Shown in pieces: positions 45,688-53,950 of a DNA stretch of 64,000 nt. The stretch comes from JAIBBG01 sp043748015 (GTDB lineage: Bacteria; Bacteroidota; Bacteroidia; Flavobacteriales_D; Sanyastnellaceae): the NCBI GenBank assembly GCA_043748015.1, contig JAYTOA010000031.1, positions 1 to 64,000 of the forward strand. Reading direction: 5' to 3'. The notes under the pieces are model-generated. The model was not told the DNA's origin. It was given only the letters and a program-made list of their open reading frames with translations, and ran no database searches. The number at the start of each line of letters is the position of its first letter. Position 1 is the first letter of the stretch. The translations under genes were made by a program, and so were the position numbers.

Positions 45688-46324
45688 GTTTTGCTTTTTT
45701 ATAATTCATCACCAAGGCAAGAGCCAGTAAGCTATAAAAGATTACCACCGCTGATATTTTTGTTACGTGAAGTGCATTTAATGGGTATCCATGTCTATAC
45801 AGGTACTTTCCAACTATGGTTGTGGCATTTGTTGTAGAATAAAAGAAAAAGACTGCCGTATTGAACCAAAAGACAGGCTGCCGAAGTAAATTATTTTCAA
45901 TTGGCTCATCAAGCATTTGAAGGAATACTATCAATGAAGTGATGATCAATATGAAGCCATTTACCGATTCAACTTCAGTTCCACCAATACTATAATCGGG
46001 AACGGAAAGTGTTTTGAAGATAGAAAATGCGAAACCAACTATGAACAGAATTCTTAGCCACCCCCAATACTTGGAGAGACCAAGGAAATTTCTATAGATG
46101 AAAAAGTGGATGGGAATTACCAGCGCCGCATAAATGTGGTAATGTAAATAACTATTCAATGGCTTAATGAAATAGGAATAATGACCAATGGCCTCAGCTG
46201 TAATAGTGATCCACAGCAATAAGCAAAGCCATTTAAATGAGGCGTCCACCTTCTTAAACACGACTATCGTTACAATAAGGCATGTGAAATAGACAAGAAT
46301 GACTGCGACGTCGAGAATGATCAT
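45677..46324 (-). CDS. polytopic membrane protein, putative sensory partner of the kinase
   Basis: 215 residues with six or seven hydrophobic segments spread over the full length (first: ILDVAVILVYFTCLIVTIVVF; last: ISAVVIFYSLLALALVMNYKK). A charged C-terminal tail (KKAKHVR) suggests an inside C-terminus. It overlaps the kinase gene by 11 bases and the upstream gene by an ATGA junction. No family recognised; a 7TM-type sensor role for the kinase that lacks a sensor domain is inferred from gene order only. Confidence 0.75.
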   Translation of the reverse strand: MIILDVAVILVYFTCLIVTIVVFKKVDASFKWLCLLLWITITAEAIGHYSYFIKPLNSYLHYHIYAALVIPIHFFIYRNFLGLSKYWGWLRILFIVGFAFSIFKTLSVPDYSIGGTEVESVNGFILIITSLIVFLQMLDEPIENNLLRQPVFWFNTAVFFFYSTTNATTIVGKYLYRHGYPLNALHVTKISAVVIFYSLLALALVMNYKKAKHVR

Positions 46325-46848
46325 GGCAGATCGTTTTTATCAGCGCATATTGTCGGGCAGGACTTCGCATGATCTATAACAGAAAGAGGCAAAGAAATAC
46401 AATTCTCGCGTATCGTTACGCCACCAGAAGTTGTGAGCTGCGAAGCCATCCAAACAAGTTCATTGACCATTTTGTTGCTTTCATTTTCCTTTAAGCCTAC
46501 ATACAATTGTAAGCCGTCAGCATTCGGATACATATTGAATAGTTCTTCAATCACACAACGTTCGATGTACCATCCTTTCAAAGTATTTGTTCCGTCATAC
46601 GTGAGATGAGTTGGATTGAGCGAGTCAACATATGCCGCCACCATGTCTTGTGCATCTTTCCAATCAATAGCATGTGCAGCTTGTTCAGGACAAGGCTTTA
46701 CTGCGGAAGAATCCAGGCTTTGATTTGATGCAGTGTTTAGCTCAGATTTGTTTACTTCATCAGGCACGTCAACGAAGTACGCAACGGCAGTGGCAATGCC
46801 AGCACCAATAAGACCGGAAATCATCGCGCTTTTTGATATCATTTGCAT
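46321..46848 (-). CDS. exported or anchored protein of unknown function, first gene of the two-component operon
   Basis: 175 residues. One N-terminal hydrophobic segment (about 8-25, MISGLIGAGIATAVAYFV) serves as anchor or signal. The exported part has four Cys (CPEQ, ERCVIEE, RENCIS, and SCPTIC near the end gives two more), so disulfides or metal binding are possible. It precedes the membrane protein, kinase and regulator with overlapping codons, suggesting a shared signalling role. No family recognised. Confidence 0.7.
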   Translation of the reverse strand: MQMISKSAMISGLIGAGIATAVAYFVDVPDEVNKSELNTASNQSLDSSAVKPCPEQAAHAIDWKDAQDMVAAYVDSLNPTHLTYDGTNTLKGWYIERCVIEELFNMYPNADGLQLYVGLKENESNKMVNELVWMASQLTTSGGVTIRENCISLPLSVIDHAKSCPTICADKNDLP

Positions 46849-47162
46849 GGTAGAATGGTTTAATTATTTAATCGCCTAAATTGATTCAAAAATTTTTACG
46901 AATTCGCTTTTTTTAATGAGATACTACAAACTCATATCAAGCGATAAAAAATTCTAGTTCATTTTTGGCCGAAGCGATTAAATTTTCTATCCTTTAGATT
47001 TGAGAACCACGTGCATAACCATTGAATTGTTTTAATGTGCAATGCGGGTATAAGAATTAATGATGGTTTAGTGATATTGAAAAGCCCCTATCGCTTGACA
47101 GGGGCTTAAAATTAATTGAATGGATTCAATGAAAAATTTCAGCAGTCTGCTCTATCATGAAT
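46849..47162. other. 314-bp AT-rich intergenic region
   Basis: It lies between the operon start (-) and the Hsp20 stop (-). It holds the hairpin at 47082-47107 and presumably the promoter of the signalling operon, but no exact TAnnTTTG element was found. No ORF is supported. Confidence 0.5.
47082..47107 (-). terminator. probable terminator of the Hsp20 gene
   Basis: AAGCCCCT (47082-47089) and AGGGGCTT (47100-47107) form an 8-bp stem with a 10-base loop, 56 bases past the Hsp20 stop. The U-run on the minus transcript is short. Confidence 0.6.
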
Positions 47163-47603
47163 TCACGAAACAGAAATTTGGCGAGCATTTTCCTTTATTA
47201 CTTCCGGTTTTTTTGGTAGCTGAATTTTCAAAACTCCATTTTCATAAGTCGCTTGAATAGCTTCAACTTCTATTGAATCAGGAATGTTAAACGCACGGGT
47301 GAAAGAAGCATATACAAATTCCTTTCTTGTGTATTTCTCGCTTTCAGAATTTACCTCCTGTTTCTTTTCTGATGAAATACTGAGGATGTTTTGTTCCGCT
47401 TTGATTTGAAAATCAGATTTCTCAAACCCCGGAGCAGCTAGTTCAATGAAATACTTTTCATCCGACTCTTTAATGTTGGCTGAAGGAATTGTCACCCCTG
47501 TCCTTGGCGATTTACCTGCGTTTTCATTCGGCTGAAATTCATTCAAGAAATGGTTCATTCTTGAAATGGGCGATGCAAAACTGCGATACTTTGTTGTGTA
47601 CAT
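47163..47603 (-). CDS. Hsp20/alpha-crystallin family small heat-shock protein
   Basis: 146 residues. The alpha-crystallin domain occupies about 38-140 (SDEKYFIELAAPGFEKSDFQIKAE, ...RKEFVYASFTRAFNIPDSIE, ATYENGVLKIQLPKK). The N-terminus MYTTKYRSFASPISRMNHF is short. It acts as an ATP-independent holdase in the cytosol. Monocistronic. Confidence 0.95.
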   Translation of the reverse strand: MYTTKYRSFASPISRMNHFLNEFQPNENAGKSPRTGVTIPSANIKESDEKYFIELAAPGFEKSDFQIKAEQNILSISSEKKQEVNSESEKYTRKEFVYASFTRAFNIPDSIEVEAIQATYENGVLKIQLPKKPEVIKENARQISVS

Positions 47604-47813
47604 TTTTTTAGATTTTTAAATTATGCAATGAATATTTTCCTTTCACTTCCAACATACAAGCCATGGCATTTTTCATGAAAAATTTGCAGAAAATTGAGTT
47701 GTGTGAAGACAAAATTTCTGTTATTCATTTTATTAAGTGCCAGATTGACTTGTTAGCGCATAACAACAATCTCAATATTTAAAATCAACAGGTAAAGAGC
47801 ATCGACTTCACTT

Positions 47814-47821
47814 TAGCTTTG
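47814..47821 (+). promoter_or_regulatory. candidate -7 element of tgt
   Basis: TAGCTTTG, 9 bases before the ATG at 47831. If correct, the leader is only a few bases, and the upstream TTG at 47819 cannot be the start. Confidence 0.45.
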
Positions 47822-47830
47822 CAGCCAGAT

Positions 47831-48967
47831 ATGGCATTGACATTCAAGTTAGAAAAGACAGATCAACAAAGTAGCGCCCGAGCGGGTGAGATTACCACAG
47901 ATCATGGTGTGATTAAAACGCCGATTTTCATGCCGGTAGGCACAGTGGGCACCGTTAAAGCAATTTCTCAGCAAGACCTTCTGCAAGACGTGAATGCTGA
48001 AATAATTCTAGGCAATACTTATCATTTGTACTTGCGACCGGGAACAGGAATATTGAAGGATGCAGGTGGTCTTCACAAATTCAATGGATGGGACAGACCA
48101 ATCCTTACTGACAGCGGAGGTTATCAGGTTTACTCACTTTCGGCCAATAGAAAGATCAACAGAGAGGGTGTGAAATTCAAGTCACATATCAATGGTTCAT
48201 TGCACGTTTTCACGCCGGAAAATGTAATGGATATACAAAGAGTAATCGGTGCAGACATCATCATGGCTTTTGACGAATGTCCGCCTTATCCATGTGATCG
48301 CGAATACGCAGCGAAGTCGCTCGAAATTACCAACCATTGGCTTGATCGATGTTTTGATAGAATTAACGAAACGGAGCCGCTATATGGACATCATCAGAGT
48401 TTGTTTCCAATTGTGCAGGGCAGTTCATTCGCTGATCTTAGAGCAAAAAGTGCGGAGTATGTTGCGGGTAAAAATGCTGAGGGAAATGCGATAGGTGGAT
48501 TAAGTGTCGGTGAGCCTCACGAGATGATGTACGAAACAACGGCGCTTGTGTGTGGAATTTTACCCAAGGACAAGCCACGCTATCTCATGGGTGTCGGTAC
48601 GCCGGCCAATATTCTTGAGTCTATTGCGCTTGGAGTAGATATGTTTGATTGCGTTATGCCAACACGAAATGCGCGTAACGGACAAATTTTCACTTGGAAT
48701 GGAATTATGAATATGCGCAATAAGAAATGGGAAAATGATTTTACTCCGCTCGATCCTGAGGGAGAAAGTTATGTGGATTCATTTTACTCTAAGGCATATG
48801 TGCGTCATCTTTTCGCCGCTGAAGAAATTCTCGCTTTACAGATTGCAACAATTCACAATTTGAATTTTTATCTGAGGCTTGTGAGGAGAGCCCGTGAAAA
48901 AATATTGGACGGGACATTCGCTTCCTGGAAGAATGAAATGGTGGTTAAACTTCAGAATAGACTCTAG
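47831..48967 (+). CDS. tgt: queuine tRNA-ribosyltransferase (tRNA-guanine transglycosylase)
   Basis: 378 residues from ATG 47831. TGT barrel motifs are complete: GTVGTVKAI, LTDSGGYQVYSL with the catalytic-site Asp, AFDECPP, GNAIGGLSVGE, DCVMPTRNARNGQ. It exchanges guanine 34 for a queuine precursor in tRNAs. The usual CxCxxC zinc cysteines are missing: the aligned segment is EGESYVD with Gly311, Ser313 and Asp316, although the His of TIHNL (His342) is kept. From memory this occurs in other Bacteroidota TGTs. The stop overlaps the next gene by one base. Confidence 0.93.
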   Translation: MALTFKLEKTDQQSSARAGEITTDHGVIKTPIFMPVGTVGTVKAISQQDLLQDVNAEIILGNTYHLYLRPGTGILKDAGGLHKFNGWDRPILTDSGGYQVYSLSANRKINREGVKFKSHINGSLHVFTPENVMDIQRVIGADIIMAFDECPPYPCDREYAAKSLEITNHWLDRCFDRINETEPLYGHHQSLFPIVQGSSFADLRAKSAEYVAGKNAEGNAIGGLSVGEPHEMMYETTALVCGILPKDKPRYLMGVGTPANILESIALGVDMFDCVMPTRNARNGQIFTWNGIMNMRNKKWENDFTPLDPEGESYVDSFYSKAYVRHLFAAEEILALQIATIHNLNFYLRLVRRAREKILDGTFASWKNEMVVKLQNRL

Positions 48968-50049
48968 TGGTAAAGACACTCGATAGATATATCATCAAGA
49001 AATTTCTCAGCACTTTCTTCTTCATGATTGGCGCATTCATGGTGATTGCCATTGTTTTTGATATCAGTGAAAACATTGATGAACTGGTGAAGTCCAAAGC
49101 TTCTTTCTTCAAGATTAGCGTTGACTACTATTTGAATTTCTGTTTTTATTTCGGAACACTTCTCAGTTCGTTTATTGTTTTTCTTACCATTATTTGGTTC
49201 ACGAGCAAACTCGCGCAACAGTCGGAAGTAATTGCTATGCTGAGTGGAGGCGTAAGCTATTCCAGATTCGTTCGGCCTTATTTCATCGCGGCGGGAATTT
49301 TGGTTGCGCTCTTGCTTTTTTTGACACACGTTGTTGTTCCAAATGCCAACAGAGTGAAATACAATTTCGAAGTGGAATACATGAAAGATCCGCTGACAGT
49401 CGCCGAGAGAAACGTCCATCGTGAAATTGAGCCGGGCGTAATAGCCTACTTTTTTGCCTTTCATCCGGAGACAAATTCCGGTGACAATTTTTCACTTGAA
49501 ACTTGGAAGGAAGGAAAACTAACTAAGAAAATTATTGCCTCGAGTGCACAGTATGAAAAGGAAAAAAATTCATGGAGCATCAATGGTGCAACAATCAGAA
49601 TATTTCATGAAGATGGATCAGAGGATTTGATTCAACGTGCAAAAATGGATACTGTACTCAACATGGACGATCAGGATTTTGGACTTCGCGCAGAAATATC
49701 CGGCGCCATGTCATGGTCGGAGCTCAACGAGTTTATTGATGAACAGAAACTTGGAGGCTCGGGGCGTGTTGCACAATTTGAGATCGAGAAATACAATCGC
49801 ACTGCCGGCCCATTTTCCATTTTTGTTCTGACATTGATCGGCGTTTCCATTGCTTCACGCAAGCAAAGAGGTGGCACTGGACTTCACCTTATGTTAGCGG
49901 TAATCATCGGATTCGTATTTGTCTTTATTTCGAGAATGACAACCGTTAGCGCTATGAATCTTGGTTTTTCAGCGTCACTTGCTGTCTGGATTCCGAACAT
50001 CATCTTTCTTTTCGTCGGGATTTATCTCTATAGTAAAGCTCAGAAGTAG
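48967..50049 (+). CDS. LptF/LptG family permease
   Basis: 360 residues with GTG start at 48967, sharing its G with the tgt TAG stop. N-terminal LDRYIIKKFLSTFFFMIGAFMVIAIVFDISENIDEL, further membrane segments near 50-75 and 97-117 (FLTIIWFTSKLAQQSEVIAMLSGG is the typical coupling region), a periplasmic beta domain (about 120-260), and three C-terminal membrane segments. This is the YjgP/YjgQ family that moves lipopolysaccharide from the inner membrane with LptB. Whether it is LptF or LptG cannot be decided. Translationally coupled to tgt. Confidence 0.9.
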   Translation: MVKTLDRYIIKKFLSTFFFMIGAFMVIAIVFDISENIDELVKSKASFFKISVDYYLNFCFYFGTLLSSFIVFLTIIWFTSKLAQQSEVIAMLSGGVSYSRFVRPYFIAAGILVALLLFLTHVVVPNANRVKYNFEVEYMKDPLTVAERNVHREIEPGVIAYFFAFHPETNSGDNFSLETWKEGKLTKKIIASSAQYEKEKNSWSINGATIRIFHEDGSEDLIQRAKMDTVLNMDDQDFGLRAEISGAMSWSELNEFIDEQKLGGSGRVAQFEIEKYNRTAGPFSIFVLTLIGVSIASRKQRGGTGLHLMLAVIIGFVFVFISRMTTVSAMNLGFSASLAVWIPNIIFLFVGIYLYSKAQK

Positions 50050-50075
50050 GCGGGAACATCACATGATCCAATGAA

Positions 50076-50091
50076 TGTGACATTTGTCACG
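50076..50091. promoter_or_regulatory. Crp-like palindrome upstream of the metal cluster
   Basis: TGTGACATTTGTCACG has perfect GTGAC/GTCAC arms and matches the Crp pattern TGTGA-N6-TCACA except for the last base. It lies 67 bases before the -33 TTG of the candidate cluster promoter. Confidence 0.5.
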
Positions 50092-50157
50092 TTGTTGGCC
50101 CATTTTCCTTTGAACTCTTGTATGGCGTAATGAGATTCCAATCAAGATTAAAGAAAA

Positions 50158-50191
50158 TTGGATTTTACGCGAATTGAAGTGCTTACCTTTG
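50158..50191 (+). promoter_or_regulatory. candidate promoter of the metal-homeostasis cluster
   Basis: TTG at 50158-50160, a 23-base spacer, TACCTTTG at 50184-50191. Transcription would start near 50197, about 8 bases before the first ATG of the cluster. Confidence 0.6.
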
Positions 50192-50204
50192 AATGGAATC
50201 TTAA

Positions 50205-50588
50205 ATGCGTCGCACACTTCTCATATTGTCTATGTTTCTCTATTTGACTTCCAATAGTCACTTGAGTATGGCGTTTCATTTTTGTTGCGGCGAATTGGTG
50301 AACTGGGGATTGAATAGCGAAGCAAAAGGATGTTGTGAGAATGCTGCTGCCAAGAAGAGTTGTTGTTCTGATTTTGAATTGACATTTGGAGTTTCTGACC
50401 AACACGCATGCTCTCAAAATTTTACTTTGGAAACTGGTGTTTCGACAATACAGACACTCGAATTCCCGATGTATACCTCCCACGTAGTTCGTTCGTTTGA
50501 TTTGTTGGAAATCGGTCATGTTTCTCATGCGCCGCCCAATCTTTACACACCCGATTTCTATTTGTTGTACGAGGTTTTTCTGATTTGA
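50205..50588 (+). CDS. small Cys-rich exported protein (HYC_CC_PP-like)
   Basis: 127 residues. Signal peptide MRRTLLILSMFLYLTSNSHLSMA; then HFCCGE, two further Cys pairs (KGCCEN, KKSCCSD), and a C-terminal APPN segment. The order H-x-C, CC, CC, PP recalls the small Bacteroidota family named HYC_CC_PP, of unknown function and typically found with metal-efflux genes. The Cys pairs suggest metal binding in the periplasm. First gene of the cluster, behind the candidate promoter. Confidence 0.75.
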   Translation: MRRTLLILSMFLYLTSNSHLSMAFHFCCGELVNWGLNSEAKGCCENAAAKKSCCSDFELTFGVSDQHACSQNFTLETGVSTIQTLEFPMYTSHVVRSFDLLEIGHVSHAPPNLYTPDFYLLYEVFLI

Positions 50589-50666
50589 GATTGTATGTTA
50601 TTGCTCGCGGAGATTTTGGAATCGCCGTTTTATCATTCATCATAACTCATTCTAAAAAATCGTCAA

Positions 50667-51020
50667 ATGAAAAATTCAATCTTAATGTTACTATCTGCAG
50701 TAGCTGTGTTTTTTACGCTTTCATTCACAAGTGCGGATGGTAAGTTTGTCACCGAAAGTTTTTGGGTCAATCGCGATTGCGAAATGTGCAAGGCAAAGAT
50801 TCAAGCAGCGGCCGATCTCAAAGGCGTGAAGACTGTTTCATACGACATGGATTCATACATGCTTACTGTTGTTTACAATCCTAAGAAGATCAATATTCAG
50901 CAAATTCATCAGTCCATTGCCGATGCAGGATACGATACCTCTTTGATTAAAGCATCTGCGGATGCATACGGAAATCTTCCTGGATGCTGCCAATATGATA
51001 GAAATATGCAACCAAAATAA
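50667..51020 (+). CDS. exported heavy-metal-associated (HMA) domain protein with C-terminal CC motif
   Basis: 117 residues. Signal peptide MKNSILMLLSAVAVFFTLSFTSA; a ferredoxin-like HMA fold with metal site CEMC (NRDCEMCKAKIQ), GVKTVSYDMD and IADAGYDT; and a C-terminal extension with GCCQYDR. Cytosolic Atx1/CopZ chaperones lack both signal peptide and the CC tail. The next gene encodes a close relative. A copper-binding role outside the cytosol is inferred. Confidence 0.85.
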   Translation: MKNSILMLLSAVAVFFTLSFTSADGKFVTESFWVNRDCEMCKAKIQAAADLKGVKTVSYDMDSYMLTVVYNPKKINIQQIHQSIADAGYDTSLIKASADAYGNLPGCCQYDRNMQPK

Positions 51021-51027
51021 TAAGATC

Positions 51028-51375
51028 ATGAAATTACAAGCAATAGTGATATCAATTGTTTTACTGGCTTCATGCAAAAGTGGAATCATCAATAAAGAGA
51101 ATGATTTCAAAGTGTGGGGCAATTGCAATATGTGCAAATCGACAATAGAGAAATCTGTCGATGTGGATGGTGTCGTGAAAGCTGAATGGAACAAGGATAC
51201 GAAAATGATGCATGTAGCTTATGACAGCACTAAGACCAGTCTTGACAAAATTCAGCACATGATTTCAGATAGCGGATACGATACTGAAATGTATCGCGCA
51301 GCTGATGAAAAGTACGATGGCCTTCATGAATGCTGCCATTATGAGCGCAAACCATCAGAACAAGAAATTCAATAA
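51028..51375 (+). CDS. HMA-domain lipoprotein with C-terminal CC motif
   Basis: 115 residues from ATG 51028, which starts a lipoprotein signal (IVLLASC); the frame extends upstream inside the previous gene but without features. HMA fold with CNMC, GVVKAEWNKD, ISDSGYDT, then ECCHYER at the same distance as GCCQYDR in the preceding protein. The two are paralogues: one soluble or T2-signal exported, one lipid-anchored. The gap is 7 bases, so they are co-transcribed. Confidence 0.85.
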   Translation: MKLQAIVISIVLLASCKSGIINKENDFKVWGNCNMCKSTIEKSVDVDGVVKAEWNKDTKMMHVAYDSTKTSLDKIQHMISDSGYDTEMYRAADEKYDGLHECCHYERKPSEQEIQ

Positions 51376-51412
51376 TCACAAGTCAAATTAACAACCTTAA
51401 AAAAATAATCAA

Positions 51413-52195
51413 ATGAGAAAAATTTACTTTACGATGGTCATGCTTTTTTCCGGTGTGATCGCCAATGCGCAATCTGTTGCAATGGACTTTACACAAGACG
51501 ACTGCCTGGGTTATCCGCATCATCTGTTTGAGGAACTTGATCAGAACAATGTAGTGATCATGGAATTCTTCATGACGAATTGCAGTCCTTGCATCAATGC
51601 GGGAAATGCATTGACACCTGTTTTCAATCAACTATCGCTGGATTATCCCGGACATGTAAAATGGTATCACTTTGCGTTCAACAATTCTTACACTTGCGCA
51701 ACTGTTCAGAATTGGGTAGACAGCAATGGATTTCCTTCGACACCTTTTACTCAAGGTGCAGCGATGGTTGCTTACTACGGAGGATTTGGTATGCCAACAA
51801 TTGTGGTCGTTGGTGGAGCCGATCACGAGGTTCTTTTTTCGGAAATAGGATTCTCTTCCGGTGATCAGAATTTAGTGAAGGCAGCAGTCGATAATTTCTT
51901 CGCAGGAAGTCCAATATCAGTTGCTGAAGTTGGTCAGTCTTCGTTGTCGATGAATACCATTTACAAAGCATCCACAGATGAAGTGATGTTGAATTTTGCG
52001 GGCGTTACCGGAAAAACAGAGATTGCAGTTTATGCTGTTGATGGTAAAGTGGCCATTCAAAATTCAAATCACGCAGTAGTAAGTTCAGGAACAATCGTGA
52101 ATTTGTCCACAGCTGGTTTGCCTGTTGGAACTTATATCATCAATGCTCGCAATGGTGGAGAACAGATTACAGGTCGATTTACAATCATACGCTAA
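51413..52195 (+). CDS. T9SS-exported thioredoxin-like protein
   Basis: 260 residues. Signal peptide to NAQ at residue 20; thioredoxin-like domain (about 21-165) with active site CSPC (57-60, MTNCSPC), and GGFGMPTIVVVGG as the cis-Pro loop; then a T9SS sorting domain (about 185-260, IAVYAVDGKVAIQ ... GLPVGTYIINA). It should act as a thiol-disulfide or metal-linked redox protein at the cell surface. It starts 37 bases after the HMA lipoprotein and is followed by a strong terminator. Confidence 0.87.
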   Translation: MRKIYFTMVMLFSGVIANAQSVAMDFTQDDCLGYPHHLFEELDQNNVVIMEFFMTNCSPCINAGNALTPVFNQLSLDYPGHVKWYHFAFNNSYTCATVQNWVDSNGFPSTPFTQGAAMVAYYGGFGMPTIVVVGGADHEVLFSEIGFSSGDQNLVKAAVDNFFAGSPISVAEVGQSSLSMNTIYKASTDEVMLNFAGVTGKTEIAVYAVDGKVAIQNSNHAVVSSGTIVNLSTAGLPVGTYIINARNGGEQITGRFTIIR

Positions 52196-52204
52196 TTCAG
52201 AATA

Positions 52205-52236
52205 GGTAGCTCGTTTCAACATCGAGCTACCTTTTT
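52205..52236 (+). terminator. terminator inside the metal cluster
   Basis: GGTAGCTCG (52205-52213) and CGAGCTACC (52223-52231), perfect 9-bp stem, 9-base loop, five T. It ends 14 bases before the multicopper oxidase ATG. Confidence 0.88.
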
Positions 52237-52249
52237 ATATCTTCAAATA

Positions 52250-53947
52250 ATGATGATGACGAGAATTTTTATTGTGTTTTTGATGTTTGCCTCAGTTTCT
52301 ACTCAAGCACAAAACCCTCTTTTTATTCCGCCTGTGTTGAGTGGCCCTATATATGAACTCAATGTTCAACACGGAACCAAACAGTTTTGGCCCGGCATCA
52401 ATACGCCGACATATGGTGTCAATGGTGACATTCTCGCGCCTACTCTAATTATGAATAAAGGTGAAGTCGTTACGCTGAACGTACATAACAATCTCAGTTC
52501 AACAACAACGATGCACTGGCATGGATTCCATGTTGCACCCATTCATGATGGTGGCCCACATCAGATAATTAATTCGGGTGCTGTTTGGTCTCCTCAATTT
52601 ACAATACTTAACAATGCCGGAACATTCTGGTATCACCCGCATGGTGAAAACAAAACCGATTTGCAGGTTTCAAGAGGCATTGCAGGCATGATTATTATCC
52701 GAGATGAAGCCGAGGCCGCGCTCAATTTGCCGCGTACTTATGGTGTGGATGATATTCCGCTTATTGTTCAGACGAAGAGCTTTGACATTCTTCACCAAAT
52801 TCAGATTGCATCGCAGTTAGATACGTTGGTGATGGTGAACGCAACGGTCAACGCATATCAAAACGTACCGGCACAAGTTGTTCGTTTTCGTTTACTCAAT
52901 GGTTCATCTGAGCGAAGTTATTTTTTCGGATTCTCGAACAATATGAGTTTTAGTTTGATTGGTACCGATGGTGGTTTGAAGTCATCTCCGACATCCATGA
53001 ATCGATTGAGACTTTCACCCGGTGAGCGCGCGGAAATTCTTGTCGATTTTTCAAGTTTGCTCGAGCAAACTGTGAACCTGATGAGTTACTCAAGCGAATT
53101 GCCCAATGGCATTGTAGGCGCACAAACTGTTGGAAATGGAATGGCGCAAATTCCTGAGTATTCACTGAATCCCTTGAATGGCGCAGATTTTATTCTTCTG
53201 CAGTTGAACGTTGTCGAGCAAACTGCAAATCCTGTCACAACAATTCCTACCACATTAATTCCGTACATTCCTTTTTCCGTTGCAGATGTTGACGTAGAAC
53301 GCAATGTTATTATGGAGCCGATGATGATGGGACCAGAAGCGATGGTGGAAGGTCCGTTTGGAATTGACGGTGTTCAATTCGATATGGAAGTCATCAATAT
53401 CACATGTCAGTTAAATGATGTCGAGGTTTGGACAATAACGAATCAAACAATGGTGGCGCATCCCTTTCACATTCACGATATCCAATTCAATGTTATTAAT
53501 TTCAATGGCAACACTCCGCCACCTGATCAGGAAGGTTGGAAAGACGTTGTTTTGGTGATGCCGCAACAAAGTGTGAGCTTCATTACGAAATTTGAAACAT
53601 TCGCTGATCCTGAAGTGCCTTACATGTATCACTGTCACTTATTGCATCATGAAGATGAAGGAATGATGGGTTCGTTTCGCGTAGTTGATCCCAATCTTGT
53701 GAGTGATAATTCTGTCGAATCTTTTCGCTCTTATCCCAATCCTGCGAATGATTTTCTCAATGTGATTTCTGATGTGCGTATCGATCGAAAATCATCAGTT
53801 TCAATCGTGGATATGCACGGAAGGACGCACAATACGAATTCACAAATCAGCGACAAATCACTCACAATAGATACTTCGGGTTTGTCCGCGGGCGTCTATC
53901 AAGTTGTGTTGAATGGAAAGAATGTTATCAGGTTTATCAAAAACTAA
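52250..53947 (+). CDS. multicopper oxidase with T9SS sorting domain
   Basis: 565 residues. Signal peptide to TQAQ. The four copper-ligand blocks are intact: HWHGFH (His89, 91), WYHPHGE (His129, 131), HPFHIHD (His404, 407, 409) and HCHLLHHEDEGMM (His461, Cys462, His463, His467, Met472). The last ~85 residues (SYPNPANDF onward) are a T9SS domain. It probably oxidises Cu(I) or another metal or phenolic substrate at the cell surface, in contrast to periplasmic CueO. Position in the cluster favours copper. Confidence 0.93.
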   Translation: MMMTRIFIVFLMFASVSTQAQNPLFIPPVLSGPIYELNVQHGTKQFWPGINTPTYGVNGDILAPTLIMNKGEVVTLNVHNNLSSTTTMHWHGFHVAPIHDGGPHQIINSGAVWSPQFTILNNAGTFWYHPHGENKTDLQVSRGIAGMIIIRDEAEAALNLPRTYGVDDIPLIVQTKSFDILHQIQIASQLDTLVMVNATVNAYQNVPAQVVRFRLLNGSSERSYFFGFSNNMSFSLIGTDGGLKSSPTSMNRLRLSPGERAEILVDFSSLLEQTVNLMSYSSELPNGIVGAQTVGNGMAQIPEYSLNPLNGADFILLQLNVVEQTANPVTTIPTTLIPYIPFSVADVDVERNVIMEPMMMGPEAMVEGPFGIDGVQFDMEVINITCQLNDVEVWTITNQTMVAHPFHIHDIQFNVINFNGNTPPPDQEGWKDVVLVMPQQSVSFITKFETFADPEVPYMYHCHLLHHEDEGMMGSFRVVDPNLVSDNSVESFRSYPNPANDFLNVISDVRIDRKSSVSIVDMHGRTHNTNSQISDKSLTIDTSGLSAGVYQVVLNGKNVIRFIKN

Positions 53948-53950
53948 CCG

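Noticed and set aside
50041..50110. Crp-like palindrome read as the terminator of the LptF/G gene
   Set aside because: The 5-bp arms are short and no T-run follows; the operator reading fits better.
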